NCBI GenBank assembly: GCA_021818445.1 | Contig: JAKAEB010000005.1 | Span: forward strand, 41,530-105,529 | Length of the DNA stretch: 64,000 nucleotides | Direction of reading: 5' to 3' | Source: Planctomycetota bacterium | Lineage (GTDB): Bacteria; Planctomycetota; Phycisphaerae; WQYP01 | In this document: positions 53,899 to 63,451 of the stretch, in pieces | Layout: the number at the start of each line of letters is the position of its first letter | Position numbering within the stretch: position 1 is the first letter of the stretch | Notes under the pieces: generated by a model | The model's database searches: none | The model's input: the letters and a program-made list of their open reading frames with translations, nothing else | What the model was told of the DNA's origin: nothing | Made by a program: the position numbers and the translations under genes

Positions 53899-56451
53899 TC
53901 AATTCGTTTCCGCCTCGACGGTAATTTGGTCCAGTACAATGCCGGGGTCAACGGCGTAGAGAGTCAGTGTGTGATGTCCGGATGCAATGGCACCGACATT
54001 CATCTGCAACGGGATGTGATTATTTAATACACCATGCCGTCGGACCGGAATGCTGTTAACGCGCGTTTCACTCGAGGCGTACGGAACCGCCAGGACATTG
54101 ACGGACTGATGGTTCCACTGCATGGCGATGCGCAACTGCATACCGGGGTAAAGCTCATAGGTGGGCAACACATGCGCCACGATTGACGCCCGGGCTACCG
54201 CATGGGGGAGGTGAAGCTGGTAGCGGAGTTGCGGGGCGTTTTTCAGTCCGTGCTCCGGGTTCCACCGGTTCTGCGGGACAGCCGGCCACAGCGCCATCGC
54301 CTCCCCCGACCAGCCCAGGCCACCGATGCGTACCCATTGACCGTGAGTGCCACGGGTTTGATGAATGCAGTCAGCCGCCGAAACGGTCAGCAGCGGCGAC
54401 TTTCGCGGTCTGGCCAAGGGCACATTCTGCTGTGACTCGAGCCACGGCCATTGCACTGCCGCCCACGGCGCACGATAAGTTGTTCCACCCATGGTGGCGT
54501 AATGCCTCCATTTGCCGTCGGCGAGCTTATGGTTGTACCACCAGACTTGGCGTTCCATGAACGTGCGCCAGTGCCTGACCTGCCGCTGATTATCCGCCTT
54601 ACTGCCAATACCCAGACGGGCATTGCGATCGTACATGAATACTAATCCAGTGGCCGCCAGCATCTGGGCGGGGTAGGCAAAAAGTTGAAAATAGGCGTTA
54701 CGAGCCAAAGATGGAATCTCGATGCTGATGCGTGTCTCGGTGTCGATCAGCGCGTGATAGCGCCGCAGCAGGTCGGAGGCCTGCGCGTTGGAGAGTTCCG
54801 ACGCCCAGGCGCGATTCATAAATTCCGGCTTGCGAATCTGGCCCAAACAATAATATTCCTGCATTAAATCGGCAATTGCATCGCCACTTGCCCGACCACA
54901 GACCCGCTGCGCGAACGATCTGAGAAAATGAGCTTGCGTATCCGGGCCGCTGGCCGCCGGATTCCACGCCATTCGGGCGGCAAAATCCACCCCGATCTCA
55001 CGGGGTTTAATGCCGCCGACATTGATCACCCAGACCGTTCGCCCCTGATTATCCCAAGTCTTTTTCAATTCTTCCCACATCAGCGCCGGCGGTGTGGTAT
55101 TAAGCCAGCAGTAGGAATGCGGTTGGCCCAGATATTCAATATGGTAATACACGCCTGAGCCTCCCGGACGCTGGCGCTGCTGCGGATTGCAGAGCTGACG
55201 CACATAGCCGAAGTTATTGTCGGGCCAGACAAGGGTTACATCCGGCGGCACCTCAAGGCCCGAATTGAAAACCAGCAGGGCCTCTTTGTACGGCACATAG
55301 CATTCAGCCACCGGCCCCCACCGCGGGGTGACGTACTTGTCAATGAGCCGCTGCTGAAGGCCGAAGATTTTTTCGACCAGCGACCGCTCCTGCGTGAGAG
55401 TGTGAACGCCTTCTAATGGGCTGTCGTAGGGTCCGCGCATGCCGATGGTCCAGATGGCTTCATATTTTCCGCGGGTCCGGGCGGACTGCCGCCAGAAATT
55501 CATAATTCGTCTGCGGTTGGTGACAAAATTCCAGGGGCCATCCTTCCGGCGGTTGGGTCCATTGAGAAATGACGCCGGATTGGCCAGCATCGGCTCGACA
55601 TGCGATGACCCCATCACAATCGCGTAGTCATTGGCCAATTCGGAATTTTCCGCAATGGCGGCAAAGGGTGTTGAGCAGGTATGCATGGCCGGCCAGAGAT
55701 AATTGAGCTTCAACCGCAGCATCAATTCAAACACACGATGATAGGTTTTGGGCCCCACATTGCCGAGTTTGGGATCCAGCGTTTTGGCGGCCCATGGCTC
55801 GAAGCCCCAATCTTCATCATTAATAAAAATGCCCCGATATTTCACGCCCGGGGCACCGCCATCCCGCCGACCGGCTGAAACGGCCACAATTTCCGCCCTG
55901 CGGACAGGCACATCGGCCCACCAATACCATGGCGACACACCCGCGGCATCGCACAGGTCCATAACGCCATAGGCCGTTCCGCGCCGATCGCTTCCTGCAA
56001 TTACCAAGGCACGATCTACACCCGGGAAGGGATGGTCAACGGTTTGCCACAAACTCGCCTCCCATTTGCCATGGAGCCGCGAAATATTAATTTTGTTTTC
56101 CTTCGCCAGGCGATCCACCCAGTGGCTTTGGCCAACCGTGCCGATAATGACAGCATGATGGGTGGCGGGGGCCGCTTCTTTCACCGCCGGTCGTTTGCCC
56201 GTGATGCGTTCCACATCATCTGCCAGCATGTGGGCGGCAATATGCGCCACGCGGAAATCGGCGGGATCAACCACAATATCCGCCGTGCTGACAGAAGATG
56301 CCAGGACAACTGCGGCCGGGCTAAATCCGTGTGTGACAACCCGGCAATTGCTCATCGGTAAAGGTTTGCCCTGCACCGGCACAGCCTTGGCACTCCTCAT
56401 CAATGCCGCGGCACCTATGCCCTGAAGTAATAAACGCCGATTAATTTTCAT
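53899..56451 (-). CDS. Secreted GH115 alpha-glucuronidase
   Basis: About 850 residues. MKINRRLLLQGIGAAALM is a twin-arginine-like leader. GH115 features are present: ALVIAGSDRRGTAYGVMDLC, GVSPWYWWADVPV, the catalytic-domain area YRGIFINDEDWGF and HRVFELMLRLKLNYLWPAMH, and a C-terminal beta-sandwich. GH115 enzymes remove (4-O-methyl)-glucuronic acid side groups from xylan. The start at 56451 has GGAGA; the frame is open 22 codons more. It is followed by uxuA in the same direction. Confidence 0.92.
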   Translation of the reverse strand: MKINRRLLLQGIGAAALMRSAKAVPVQGKPLPMSNCRVVTHGFSPAAVVLASSVSTADIVVDPADFRVAHIAAHMLADDVERITGKRPAVKEAAPATHHAVIIGTVGQSHWVDRLAKENKINISRLHGKWEASLWQTVDHPFPGVDRALVIAGSDRRGTAYGVMDLCDAAGVSPWYWWADVPVRRAEIVAVSAGRRDGGAPGVKYRGIFINDEDWGFEPWAAKTLDPKLGNVGPKTYHRVFELMLRLKLNYLWPAMHTCSTPFAAIAENSELANDYAIVMGSSHVEPMLANPASFLNGPNRRKDGPWNFVTNRRRIMNFWRQSARTRGKYEAIWTIGMRGPYDSPLEGVHTLTQERSLVEKIFGLQQRLIDKYVTPRWGPVAECYVPYKEALLVFNSGLEVPPDVTLVWPDNNFGYVRQLCNPQQRQRPGGSGVYYHIEYLGQPHSYCWLNTTPPALMWEELKKTWDNQGRTVWVINVGGIKPREIGVDFAARMAWNPAASGPDTQAHFLRSFAQRVCGRASGDAIADLMQEYYCLGQIRKPEFMNRAWASELSNAQASDLLRRYHALIDTETRISIEIPSLARNAYFQLFAYPAQMLAATGLVFMYDRNARLGIGSKADNQRQVRHWRTFMERQVWWYNHKLADGKWRHYATMGGTTYRAPWAAVQWPWLESQQNVPLARPRKSPLLTVSAADCIHQTRGTHGQWVRIGGLGWSGEAMALWPAVPQNRWNPEHGLKNAPQLRYQLHLPHAVARASIVAHVLPTYELYPGMQLRIAMQWNHQSVNVLAVPYASSETRVNSIPVRRHGVLNNHIPLQMNVGAIASGHHTLTLYAVDPGIVLDQITVEAETN

Positions 56452-56869
56452 GTGCCAGATCTCCGCCGACGCGGCTGAGCACGAATGGCCGCGAAACACA
56501 CCCCGAAAACTTTTCACGCGCGCTTGAGCATAGCGACGACGGCGTCGAGTGGCAATTGCGGCATCATTTTCTTTTTTCTACCATCCGGAGAAGCGCCATG
56601 CGGCCGAGCGAATTTTGGCCTGCAACGCTGAACTCCCCCACTTTATGGGTAAATTGAAAGATTTACATCGATATCGCCAATGGTACGTAAACGATGGAAA
56701 TTTTGGTATATGTCAGGCATTTTATTTATGAAAATATGATAATTGGTGGTAAACTGCCACGCGTAGAACATGTAGATGCCGATCGGCATTGGAATCAGAT
56801 TCGGTAGGTGGTAAACCGCCCCTTGCAGCAGGGCAGCCACTCACCACCACAATAAGGAGCGTATCGATC
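56452..56869. promoter_or_regulatory. Divergent control region between GH115 and GH106-like genes
   Basis: 418 bp with no gene. It holds a perfect 14-bp palindrome ATGCCGATCGGCAT (56776-56789) and two copies of GGTGGTAAACnGCC (56745-56758 and 56807-56820), all within 130 bp of the rhamnosidase start. These are plausible regulator sites. Confidence 0.5.
56776..56789. promoter_or_regulatory. 14-bp perfect palindrome ATGCCGATCGGCAT
   Basis: Central CGATCG, as in GntR or LacI-type operators; 80 bp before the GH106-like start and flanked by the GGTGGTAAACnGCC repeats. Confidence 0.45.
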
Positions 56870-59671
56870 ATGTCCAAGATGCCGGGTATGTCCCGGCGGA
56901 ATTTTATGCTTTCTGCGGCGGCGGCAGCGGCGCGTGGTTCATTGGCGCGTGCGGCAGCCGTTGGTCGTGGTCATTCCGGGATGCAGGCGCTGGCCTGGCC
57001 ACCGATGACGGAGCAAAACCGCCCATGGACACGCTACTGGTGGATGGGTTCGGCCGTTGACCCGAAAAATCTGGCGGCGGAGTTGCACCGGTACCATGCG
57101 GCCGGCCTTGGCGGTCTGGAAGTGACACCCATCTATGGTGCCAAGGGTTGGGAGGATCATTACATACCCTATTTATCCCGGCGCTGGATGGAGATGCTTG
57201 ATTTTGACATCCAAGGTGCCCATCAGTTCCGGATGGGGGTGGATATGACCACGGGCACGGGATGGAATATGGGCGGGCCAGATATCACGGGGGCATATGC
57301 CAGCTTATACGCTCGGCCCATCGCCATTAAAGCTCCCAACGCCCAGCATGAACCATGGCGTGTACCGTCGCTGCGCGATAACGTCATTTACGCCCGGGCT
57401 TTTTCAGATACCGACAAGCAGGTGGAGGTCCCGCGGCACCATTTTCAGCGTGGTGGTTCGATTACCTGGCCTCGGCCGGCCGGGCAGTGGACGCTGGTAG
57501 TGCTGGTGGGTCATCCGGGCAGCCACGTCAAACGTGCTGCGCCCGGCGGACACGGCATGATGCTGAACACCATTTACCCACCGGCCATGACACACTACCT
57601 GCGGAAATTCACCCGGGCGTTCGCCGCGACGGATGCCGCCCATCCACGCGCCATGTTTCATGATTCATATGAATACAATTCGGGGGTTCCGGGTGGATAT
57701 GGGGAGTGGTCGGCGGATTTTTTTGATCGCTTTGCGCAGAGGCGCGGCTACCGGTTGGAGGAGCACCTGCTGGCACTCGCCGGTGTGGGCAGGCACGACA
57801 CCATTGGCCGGGTTAAATCGGACTATCGGCAAACCGTGTCGGAGCTCATCAGTGATGAGGTATTCCCGATCTGGGTGCAATGGGCGCATAAGCATGGGAT
57901 GCTTGCGCGGAATCAGGCGCATGGATCGCCGACGAATTTGCTTGATTTCTACGCCATGGCCGATATCCCCGAGACCGAGGACAGCGTCCTTGACCGCAAC
58001 GGCTGGTATTGCGATCCGCTTTTCGCCAAGTTTGCATCTTCGGCGGCGCATGTGGCCGGGCGGGCGCTGGCATCATCGGAAACCTTCACTTGGCTGGGTG
58101 AACACTTCACCATTACCCTTGCCACCATGAAGCGGGTTGTGGACCGGTGCTTAGTTGGCGGCATCAATCATATTTTTTATCAGGGCACATGTTATTCGCC
58201 GGAGGAAGCAAACCCACGTTGGCCGGGCTGGCTGTGGTACGCCTCGGTGGATTACAACGGGCGGATGGGGATATGGCGCGATTCCGTCGCGCTTAATGAA
58301 TACATTGCCCGCTGCCAGAGCCTTCTGCAGGCCGGCAAGCCGGATAACGACGTGCTGTTGTATTGGCCAATTTTTGATCAATGGCACGATCCGCATGGTC
58401 TGGGGCAATATCAAACCACTGGCGCGGTTCCGCAATGGTTTTACCGCCGATCGATTGGCCGCACGGCGCGGCAATTATGGAAACATGGCTACGGCTTTGA
58501 TTACATTTCTGATGCGCAGCTTTTGCGTACGAGTGCCGACCAGCATGGCATTCATACGCCCGGTGGCGTGTATAAGGCGGTGGTCGTACCCAAAACGGAG
58601 TACATGCCGGCCGCAACGCTTGAACAGTTAATGAATCTTGCCCGACATGGTGCGACTATTATTTTTGACGGACCGATACCCACGCAACCGCCGGGGATGC
58701 ACCGGCTGGCGACCGAGCGGAAGAAAATGGCCGCCCTGGCGGCCCGCGTGCCGTCGGCCCAAAGCAAGGCGAACGGCATAAGCGAGGTTGCAATGGGTGC
58801 GGGGCGAATTTTTCGCGGGTCACCGGCCGCAGCCCTGCACCGGGCGGGTGTCGAGCGTGAAACGCTGGTTGATCATCATGGAATGACGTTCATTCGGCGG
58901 CGCGACGGTGAAAGCCGCACTTATTTCCTCGCATGGGATGGAGACCGGCCGTTCCGGGGTAACCTGACGCTGGCGGCACCAGCGACGGGGGTGGTCATCA
59001 TGAATGCCCTGACCGGTGAAACGGGCATGGCGAAGGTGCAGCGCGACGCGGCGGGAAGGCCGACACTGCATATCCAGATCGAACCGCACGGATCTTTGCT
59101 GCTAAGGACTATGCCCAACCTGCCGCCGGTGGGAGCGTCCCCATACCGATTTATTGAGGCCGGGCGTGCAATGGCGCATTTAAAAGGTCCGTGGAGGGTG
59201 GAATTTATTGATGGTGGCCCGACTTTACCAAAAGCGTACAACTGCCATGCACTGCGGTCATGGACCGACAATGGCGATGAACAGGCGCAATATTTCACTG
59301 GCACAGCGCGCTATACGATCCGCTTCGACCGACCGCCGGGCACTGGACCGTGGGTGCTGAATCTTGGTGAGGTCCATGAGTCGGCACGCGTGCGGCTCAA
59401 TGGGGTGGGGATATCGACGCTGATTCAAGCCCCCTTTCAGGTGGTGCTTACGGATCTGGCACCGGTCGGCAACATGCTGGAAGTGGAGGTAACCAATCTT
59501 TCAGCCAACCGCATCCGGTATATGGATCGTCAACACATCCCGTGGCGGGTATTTAATGATATTAACTTCGTAAGTATAACCTATCATCCGTTCAACGCGG
59601 CTCAATGGCCAGTGCATCCGTCGGGATTGCTGGGTCCGGTGACGATCCATGCCGGCAGGCAAAGCCTTTGA
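56870..59671 (+). CDS. Secreted GH106-like alpha-L-rhamnosidase
   Basis: About 933 residues. SRRNFMLSAAAAAARG is a twin-arginine leader. The body follows the GH106 plan: RPWTRYWWMGSAVDPKNLAAEL, LGGLEVTPIYG, MTTGTGWNMGGPD, HDSYEYNSGVPG, then SETFTWLGEHF and GGINHIFYQGTCYSPEEA. A C-terminal beta-sandwich has VLNLGEVHESARVRLNG. GH106 enzymes remove rhamnose from rhamnogalacturonan or other glycans. AAGGAG precedes the ATG at 56870; the frame opens at 56789 but without a family start. Confidence 0.9.
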   Translation: MSKMPGMSRRNFMLSAAAAAARGSLARAAAVGRGHSGMQALAWPPMTEQNRPWTRYWWMGSAVDPKNLAAELHRYHAAGLGGLEVTPIYGAKGWEDHYIPYLSRRWMEMLDFDIQGAHQFRMGVDMTTGTGWNMGGPDITGAYASLYARPIAIKAPNAQHEPWRVPSLRDNVIYARAFSDTDKQVEVPRHHFQRGGSITWPRPAGQWTLVVLVGHPGSHVKRAAPGGHGMMLNTIYPPAMTHYLRKFTRAFAATDAAHPRAMFHDSYEYNSGVPGGYGEWSADFFDRFAQRRGYRLEEHLLALAGVGRHDTIGRVKSDYRQTVSELISDEVFPIWVQWAHKHGMLARNQAHGSPTNLLDFYAMADIPETEDSVLDRNGWYCDPLFAKFASSAAHVAGRALASSETFTWLGEHFTITLATMKRVVDRCLVGGINHIFYQGTCYSPEEANPRWPGWLWYASVDYNGRMGIWRDSVALNEYIARCQSLLQAGKPDNDVLLYWPIFDQWHDPHGLGQYQTTGAVPQWFYRRSIGRTARQLWKHGYGFDYISDAQLLRTSADQHGIHTPGGVYKAVVVPKTEYMPAATLEQLMNLARHGATIIFDGPIPTQPPGMHRLATERKKMAALAARVPSAQSKANGISEVAMGAGRIFRGSPAAALHRAGVERETLVDHHGMTFIRRRDGESRTYFLAWDGDRPFRGNLTLAAPATGVVIMNALTGETGMAKVQRDAAGRPTLHIQIEPHGSLLLRTMPNLPPVGASPYRFIEAGRAMAHLKGPWRVEFIDGGPTLPKAYNCHALRSWTDNGDEQAQYFTGTARYTIRFDRPPGTGPWVLNLGEVHESARVRLNGVGISTLIQAPFQVVLTDLAPVGNMLEVEVTNLSANRIRYMDRQHIPWRVFNDINFVSITYHPFNAAQWPVHPSGLLGPVTIHAGRQSL

Positions 59672-59806
59672 AAAGTTTTCCGGCACCCGGCACCGAACCA
59701 TTTAATGACTGAGAAGTTTTGTGGACATGGGGAGGTGGTCCGTATTTGTTTATCGGCGGCTGCGGGTGGGGACACCCGGGGACGTTCCCGCCGCTATAAT
59801 GGCGGT

Positions 59807-60622
59807 ATGGACTCGGAGGTTGAAACACAGCCGGTAGCAGCGACTGGAAAGGCGGCGCGAGGTATTGGGCGTACCGAGCGTCTCTGGAACGATAGCAATT
59901 TGGCCAATCCGCATCTGCCGTCTGATAAATCGGCCCGCGTGCAGGCCATGTTTGCCGCCATCGCTCCGGCTTATGACCTGAATAATCACCTTCATTCAAT
60001 GGGAATCGACCATCTTTGGCGTCGGCGGGCGGTGGCCAAAGCTCAGGTGCAGCCAACCGATATTGTGGCGGATATCGCATGCGGAACGGGCGACTTGTCG
60101 CTGGCCTTTGCCCACGCGGGTGCCAAGCGAGTGGTGGGACTGGATTTCTGCCATCCGATGATCTGTGGCGCACTAAGTAAAGCGGAACGCAACCATGCCC
60201 GGCGTTTACTGGCCTTTTCGGATGGCGATGCCACTCGTTTGCCACTTTCCGATGGTTCGGTGGATATCGTTTCCATCGCGTTCGGGCTTCGCAATGTGGA
60301 TAGATGGGAGAAAGCGATTGAAGAATTTTTTCGTGTGCTCCGCCCGGGAGGCAGGCTGGTGATACTGGAATTTACCACCCCTCCGAATGCCTTCGTACGC
60401 GGCATATTTAATTTATATTTTAATTACATTGTACCAACGACGGCATCGCTGATCAGCCGCGATCAGACCGGTGCGTACCATTATTTGCCGCGCAGCGTTG
60501 ATACATTTCCCGGGAGTAAAAAGATATGCGATGCTTTGGCGAACGCGGGTTTTTCGGATGTCACTTATGAATCGCTGACACTGGGCATCTGCGCGTGTTA
60601 TCGGGGTTTGCGCCATGGCTGA
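59807..60622 (+). CDS. menG: Demethylmenaquinone methyltransferase
   Basis: About 271 residues. VQAMFAAIAPAYDLNNHLHSMGID.LWRRRAV and DIACGTGDLSLAF are the UbiE/MenG start and SAM site, and LRPGGRLVILEFTTP follows later. It methylates the quinone ring in the last step of menaquinone synthesis. The frame opens at 59705, but ATG 59807 is the best start; the first 45 residues remain non-conserved. A TATAAT lies seven bases before that ATG. The next gene overlaps its stop by 8 bp. Confidence 0.93.
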   Translation: MDSEVETQPVAATGKAARGIGRTERLWNDSNLANPHLPSDKSARVQAMFAAIAPAYDLNNHLHSMGIDHLWRRRAVAKAQVQPTDIVADIACGTGDLSLAFAHAGAKRVVGLDFCHPMICGALSKAERNHARRLLAFSDGDATRLPLSDGSVDIVSIAFGLRNVDRWEKAIEEFFRVLRPGGRLVILEFTTPPNAFVRGIFNLYFNYIVPTTASLISRDQTGAYHYLPRSVDTFPGSKKICDALANAGFSDVTYESLTLGICACYRGLRHG

Positions 60623-60953
60623 GACGTCGGAACACAGGCCGGTCATGCGCCGGATTTTTCGGTCACGATGGCAATGCCGACGATGCCGGGAATTTATCGG
60701 CGGGGAAAATATTGCCGTTTATTCCACACGCATGCCGGAACGTACTAAACCCACATGGTTTTTCGCGGCCATGACACTGCTGGATCATCTGCGGGACTGC
60801 AGCGGGCGGGATTACTGTGACGAATTGCGACGACAGTACGGGAATGATTTTTTGCGCCATCCGGAGATTTACCATTGGTTTAATGAACATGGGATGGTCG
60901 ATACGCAATTGACCGATGAATATGCCGTCAATGAATCGCCGTCAAAAGGATAA
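60615..60953 (+). CDS. Small conserved-looking protein of unknown function between menG and ubiX
   Basis: 112 residues. It has two cysteine pairs (WQCRRCREF and LRDCSGRDYC) that may bind metal, an Arg-rich start and an acidic end. It overlaps the menG stop by 8 bp and leaves 6 bp to ubiX, so it is part of the operon. I do not recognise a family. Confidence 0.7.
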   Translation: MAETSEHRPVMRRIFRSRWQCRRCREFIGGENIAVYSTRMPERTKPTWFFAAMTLLDHLRDCSGRDYCDELRRQYGNDFLRHPEIYHWFNEHGMVDTQLTDEYAVNESPSKG

Positions 60954-60959
60954 TCGAGT

Positions 60960-61559
60960 ATGAGTGACAACATACCTGTTATTGTGGCCATTACCGGGGC
61001 GTCGGGTGCGCCATACGCGCGCCGCATCCTTCAGGGTCTGGTGGAAGCCCATCGGCGGGTGCATTTGATTATCTCGCCAGCCGGGCGGCGGCTATTGCAT
61101 GATGAGTTGGGGGTGGAACAGCCGGATGCGGATGCGATTTTGGGCAGTTCAATGGTCCATGACATCTCCATTCTGCCGTACAACGATGTGGGGGCTTGCG
61201 TCGCATCGGGGTCTTACCAAAGCGCCGGGATGGTGGTGGTACCGTGTTCCAGCAGCCGCCTGGCGCAGATTGCCCACGGGTTGGGCGATAACCTTATTTC
61301 GCGTGCCGCGCAGGTAATGTTGAAGGAGCGTCGCCCGTTGATTTTGCTCCACCGCGAGATGCCCCTGAGTCTCATTGAACTTAAAAATATGGTGCAGGTG
61401 ACCGAGGCGGGAGGCATCATTTGTCCGGCAAGTCCGGGGTTTTACCTCAGGCCGCAGAGTATTGATGATTTACTTACCATGACGGCCGGCCGCGTTCTTG
61501 ATCTGCTGGGGGTTGAGCACACATGGCACATTCGCTGGCGCGGGGCGGGCGCGTCATGA
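60960..61559 (+). CDS. ubiX: Flavin prenyltransferase
   Basis: 199 residues. VIVAITGASGAPYARRIL binds flavin; VVVPCSSSRLAQIAHG and LILLHREMPLS are UbiX signatures. It makes prenylated FMN for UbiD-type decarboxylases, needed in ubiquinone or futalosine-type menaquinone synthesis. No ubiD is in the window. Its stop overlaps the next ATG (ATGA). Confidence 0.96.
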   Translation: MSDNIPVIVAITGASGAPYARRILQGLVEAHRRVHLIISPAGRRLLHDELGVEQPDADAILGSSMVHDISILPYNDVGACVASGSYQSAGMVVVPCSSSRLAQIAHGLGDNLISRAAQVMLKERRPLILLHREMPLSLIELKNMVQVTEAGGIICPASPGFYLRPQSIDDLLTMTAGRVLDLLGVEHTWHIRWRGAGAS

Positions 61560-62530
61560 ATCAGCCAGCCGCCAATCAAGCCCCGATGGTCGCGGCCAGT
61601 TCTCCCGCCGCGTCAAGGACGAACACGCGATCATCCTTGCGGACATTTCTTGATTTAATTAAATTTTCGCATTCTATTTTCGCCATGCCATTCGCCCTGG
61701 TAGCCATGTTTCTGGCGGCGCGACAAACGGGAGAAGGGTTGCCGGATGCCGCGCAATGGGTGCTGATCATCGGGTGCATGGTGAGTGCTCGTACATTTGC
61801 GATGACTTTCAATCGCCTAGTGGACCGCAAATTTGATGCTGGCAATCCGCGCACGCGGAATCGCCCCAGCGTCAACGGTACCCTATCGGTGCGGTGGATG
61901 CTGGCGGCGTTGGTCGTATCGGCGGCGATGTTCATCGCCTTTACGCTGGCCTTTTGGGGGATGTTTCAAAATCCCTGGCCCGCCATGCTGGCGCTGCCGG
62001 TGTTGGGGTTTATAGCGTTTTACAGTTACACCAAGCGTTTCACATGGCTGTGCCATTTTGTGATCGGGGCATCACTCGGATTGGCTCCACTAAGTGCGTG
62101 GGTGGCGCTGGTTCCACCGCATGGCCCCATGTTGAGCACACAGATTATCTGGCTGGCAATAGCCGTGACGACCTGGACGGCAGGATTTGATCTGCTATAT
62201 GCCATGCAGGATATTGAAATTGATCGGCGCGACCGACTGCATTCACTTCCTGCACGTTTCGGCCCACAGACGGGATTGGCCGTATCCCGCCTCTGTCATG
62301 GATGCACACTGCTGGCTCTGGCGGCGTTTGGATTGGCGTGGGGTGGCGGCGTAGCGTTGGGAGTGGTTTACTGGGTCGGTTGGATAGCCGTGGCCATTCT
62401 TCTGGCGATAGAGCAATCGTTGGTAAAACCGGACGATATTTCTCGCATTAATTTGGCATTTATGACGATCAACGGCATAGTGGGACTGGTTTTCGGCGCG
62501 CTTACCATCGCAGCGATACTGCTGGCTTAA
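61556..62530 (+). CDS. ubiA: UbiA-family prenyltransferase (4-hydroxybenzoate/MqnP type)
   Basis: About 324 residues with about eight membrane helices. The two Asp-rich motifs are NRLVDRKFD and DIEIDRRDR. The sequence TFLDLIKFSHSIFAMPFALVAMF is typical of UbiA of the kind that occurs with UbiX homologs (MqnP) in the futalosine route. It attaches the polyprenyl chain to the aromatic head group. The first 25 residues are a hydrophilic extension. ATG 61556 overlaps the ubiX stop. Confidence 0.93.
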   Translation: MNQPAANQAPMVAASSPAASRTNTRSSLRTFLDLIKFSHSIFAMPFALVAMFLAARQTGEGLPDAAQWVLIIGCMVSARTFAMTFNRLVDRKFDAGNPRTRNRPSVNGTLSVRWMLAALVVSAAMFIAFTLAFWGMFQNPWPAMLALPVLGFIAFYSYTKRFTWLCHFVIGASLGLAPLSAWVALVPPHGPMLSTQIIWLAIAVTTWTAGFDLLYAMQDIEIDRRDRLHSLPARFGPQTGLAVSRLCHGCTLLALAAFGLAWGGGVALGVVYWVGWIAVAILLAIEQSLVKPDDISRINLAFMTINGIVGLVFGALTIAAILLA

Positions 62531-62632
62531 TATGAAGATCGTAAAATCGCCGTAGCCGGTAATCGTTGTCAATTCAGTGCATGGTGCGCGTGGTTTACCC
62601 CATGCCCAACGGCCTGCGGTTAGAATTTCGTT

Positions 62633-63376
62633 ATGACACATCTGCCCCAAGTTATTGTTACTGCTGGAGGTGCCAGCGAACCGATTGATGCGGTACGCTC
62701 ATGGGGCAATCCGTTCACGGGCCGCACGGGCATGGCCATCGCAGATGCGGTTCGCGCGTTTGCGGATGTGACATTGCTGCTGGCGCGATCTGCGACGCCG
62801 GTGTATAAGGCGTCCGATCACCTGCCGGGCAAATTGACGATACGGTCATTTACGACCAGCGCCGAACTTGCCGACCAATTAAAAGAGTTAATACATGCCC
62901 GACCGGCCGCGGTATTTATGACGGCTGCGGTCAGCGACTACAGGCCCGTTCGTGTCGTAAAAATAGTAGATGAGCAGCCAGCCGACGGTATCCATCCGAA
63001 CCGCTACAGGTGGACGGTGGAGGAAGTCGGCGGCAGCAAGATTAAGTCGGACTATGAGCAAATTGCGATTTTAGGAATGCGAAATCCTAAAATCGTGGAT
63101 CTTTTGAGGCAGGAATGGGGCTATGACGGATTGATTTATAAATTTAAATTGGAGGCTGGCGTAACAGAGCAGGAGTTAATAGCAATCGCCTCGGCGAGCC
63201 GATTGGCATCCAGGGCACAAGTCATGGTGGCCAACACGCTGGACATGGTGGATGACAAGACCGGCGGTGCATGGATACTGGATGATGCGGGCTGTCGGCG
63301 TGTGGCGCGTGCTCAATTGGCAGGTGAGCTGGCCGATGACCTGAGGCGGCGATTGGCAGGCGCACCGCAGAAGTAA
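62633..63376 (+). CDS. coaB: Stand-alone phosphopantothenate-cysteine ligase (CoaB)
   Basis: 247 residues. VIVTAGGASEPIDAVRS and NPFTGRTGMAIADA resemble the CoaB N-terminus (VTxGxTxEPIDxVR.ISNxSSG), then MTAAVSDYRPV, KIKSDYEQIAILGMRNPKIVDLL and MVANTLDM follow. It makes phosphopantothenoylcysteine in CoA synthesis. Most bacteria fuse CoaB with CoaC; here the CoaC part is missing and must lie elsewhere. Confidence 0.88.
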   Translation: MTHLPQVIVTAGGASEPIDAVRSWGNPFTGRTGMAIADAVRAFADVTLLLARSATPVYKASDHLPGKLTIRSFTTSAELADQLKELIHARPAAVFMTAAVSDYRPVRVVKIVDEQPADGIHPNRYRWTVEEVGGSKIKSDYEQIAILGMRNPKIVDLLRQEWGYDGLIYKFKLEAGVTEQELIAIASASRLASRAQVMVANTLDMVDDKTGGAWILDDAGCRRVARAQLAGELADDLRRRLAGAPQK

Positions 63377-63396
63377 ATATATCGGAAGCAGGTAAT

Positions 63397-63433
63397 CGTG
63401 GCCGAATATGACAAAGGCCACGCCAGAATTTTT
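63397..63433 (+). terminator. Possible terminator after coaB
   Basis: CGTGGCC and GGCCACG (7-bp arms, 12-base loop) are followed after 6 bases by TTTTT. It sits 20 bp after the coaB stop and 19 bp before the next gene's start. Confidence 0.45.
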
Positions 63434-63451
63434 GGTGGCTAAAATAGCAGC

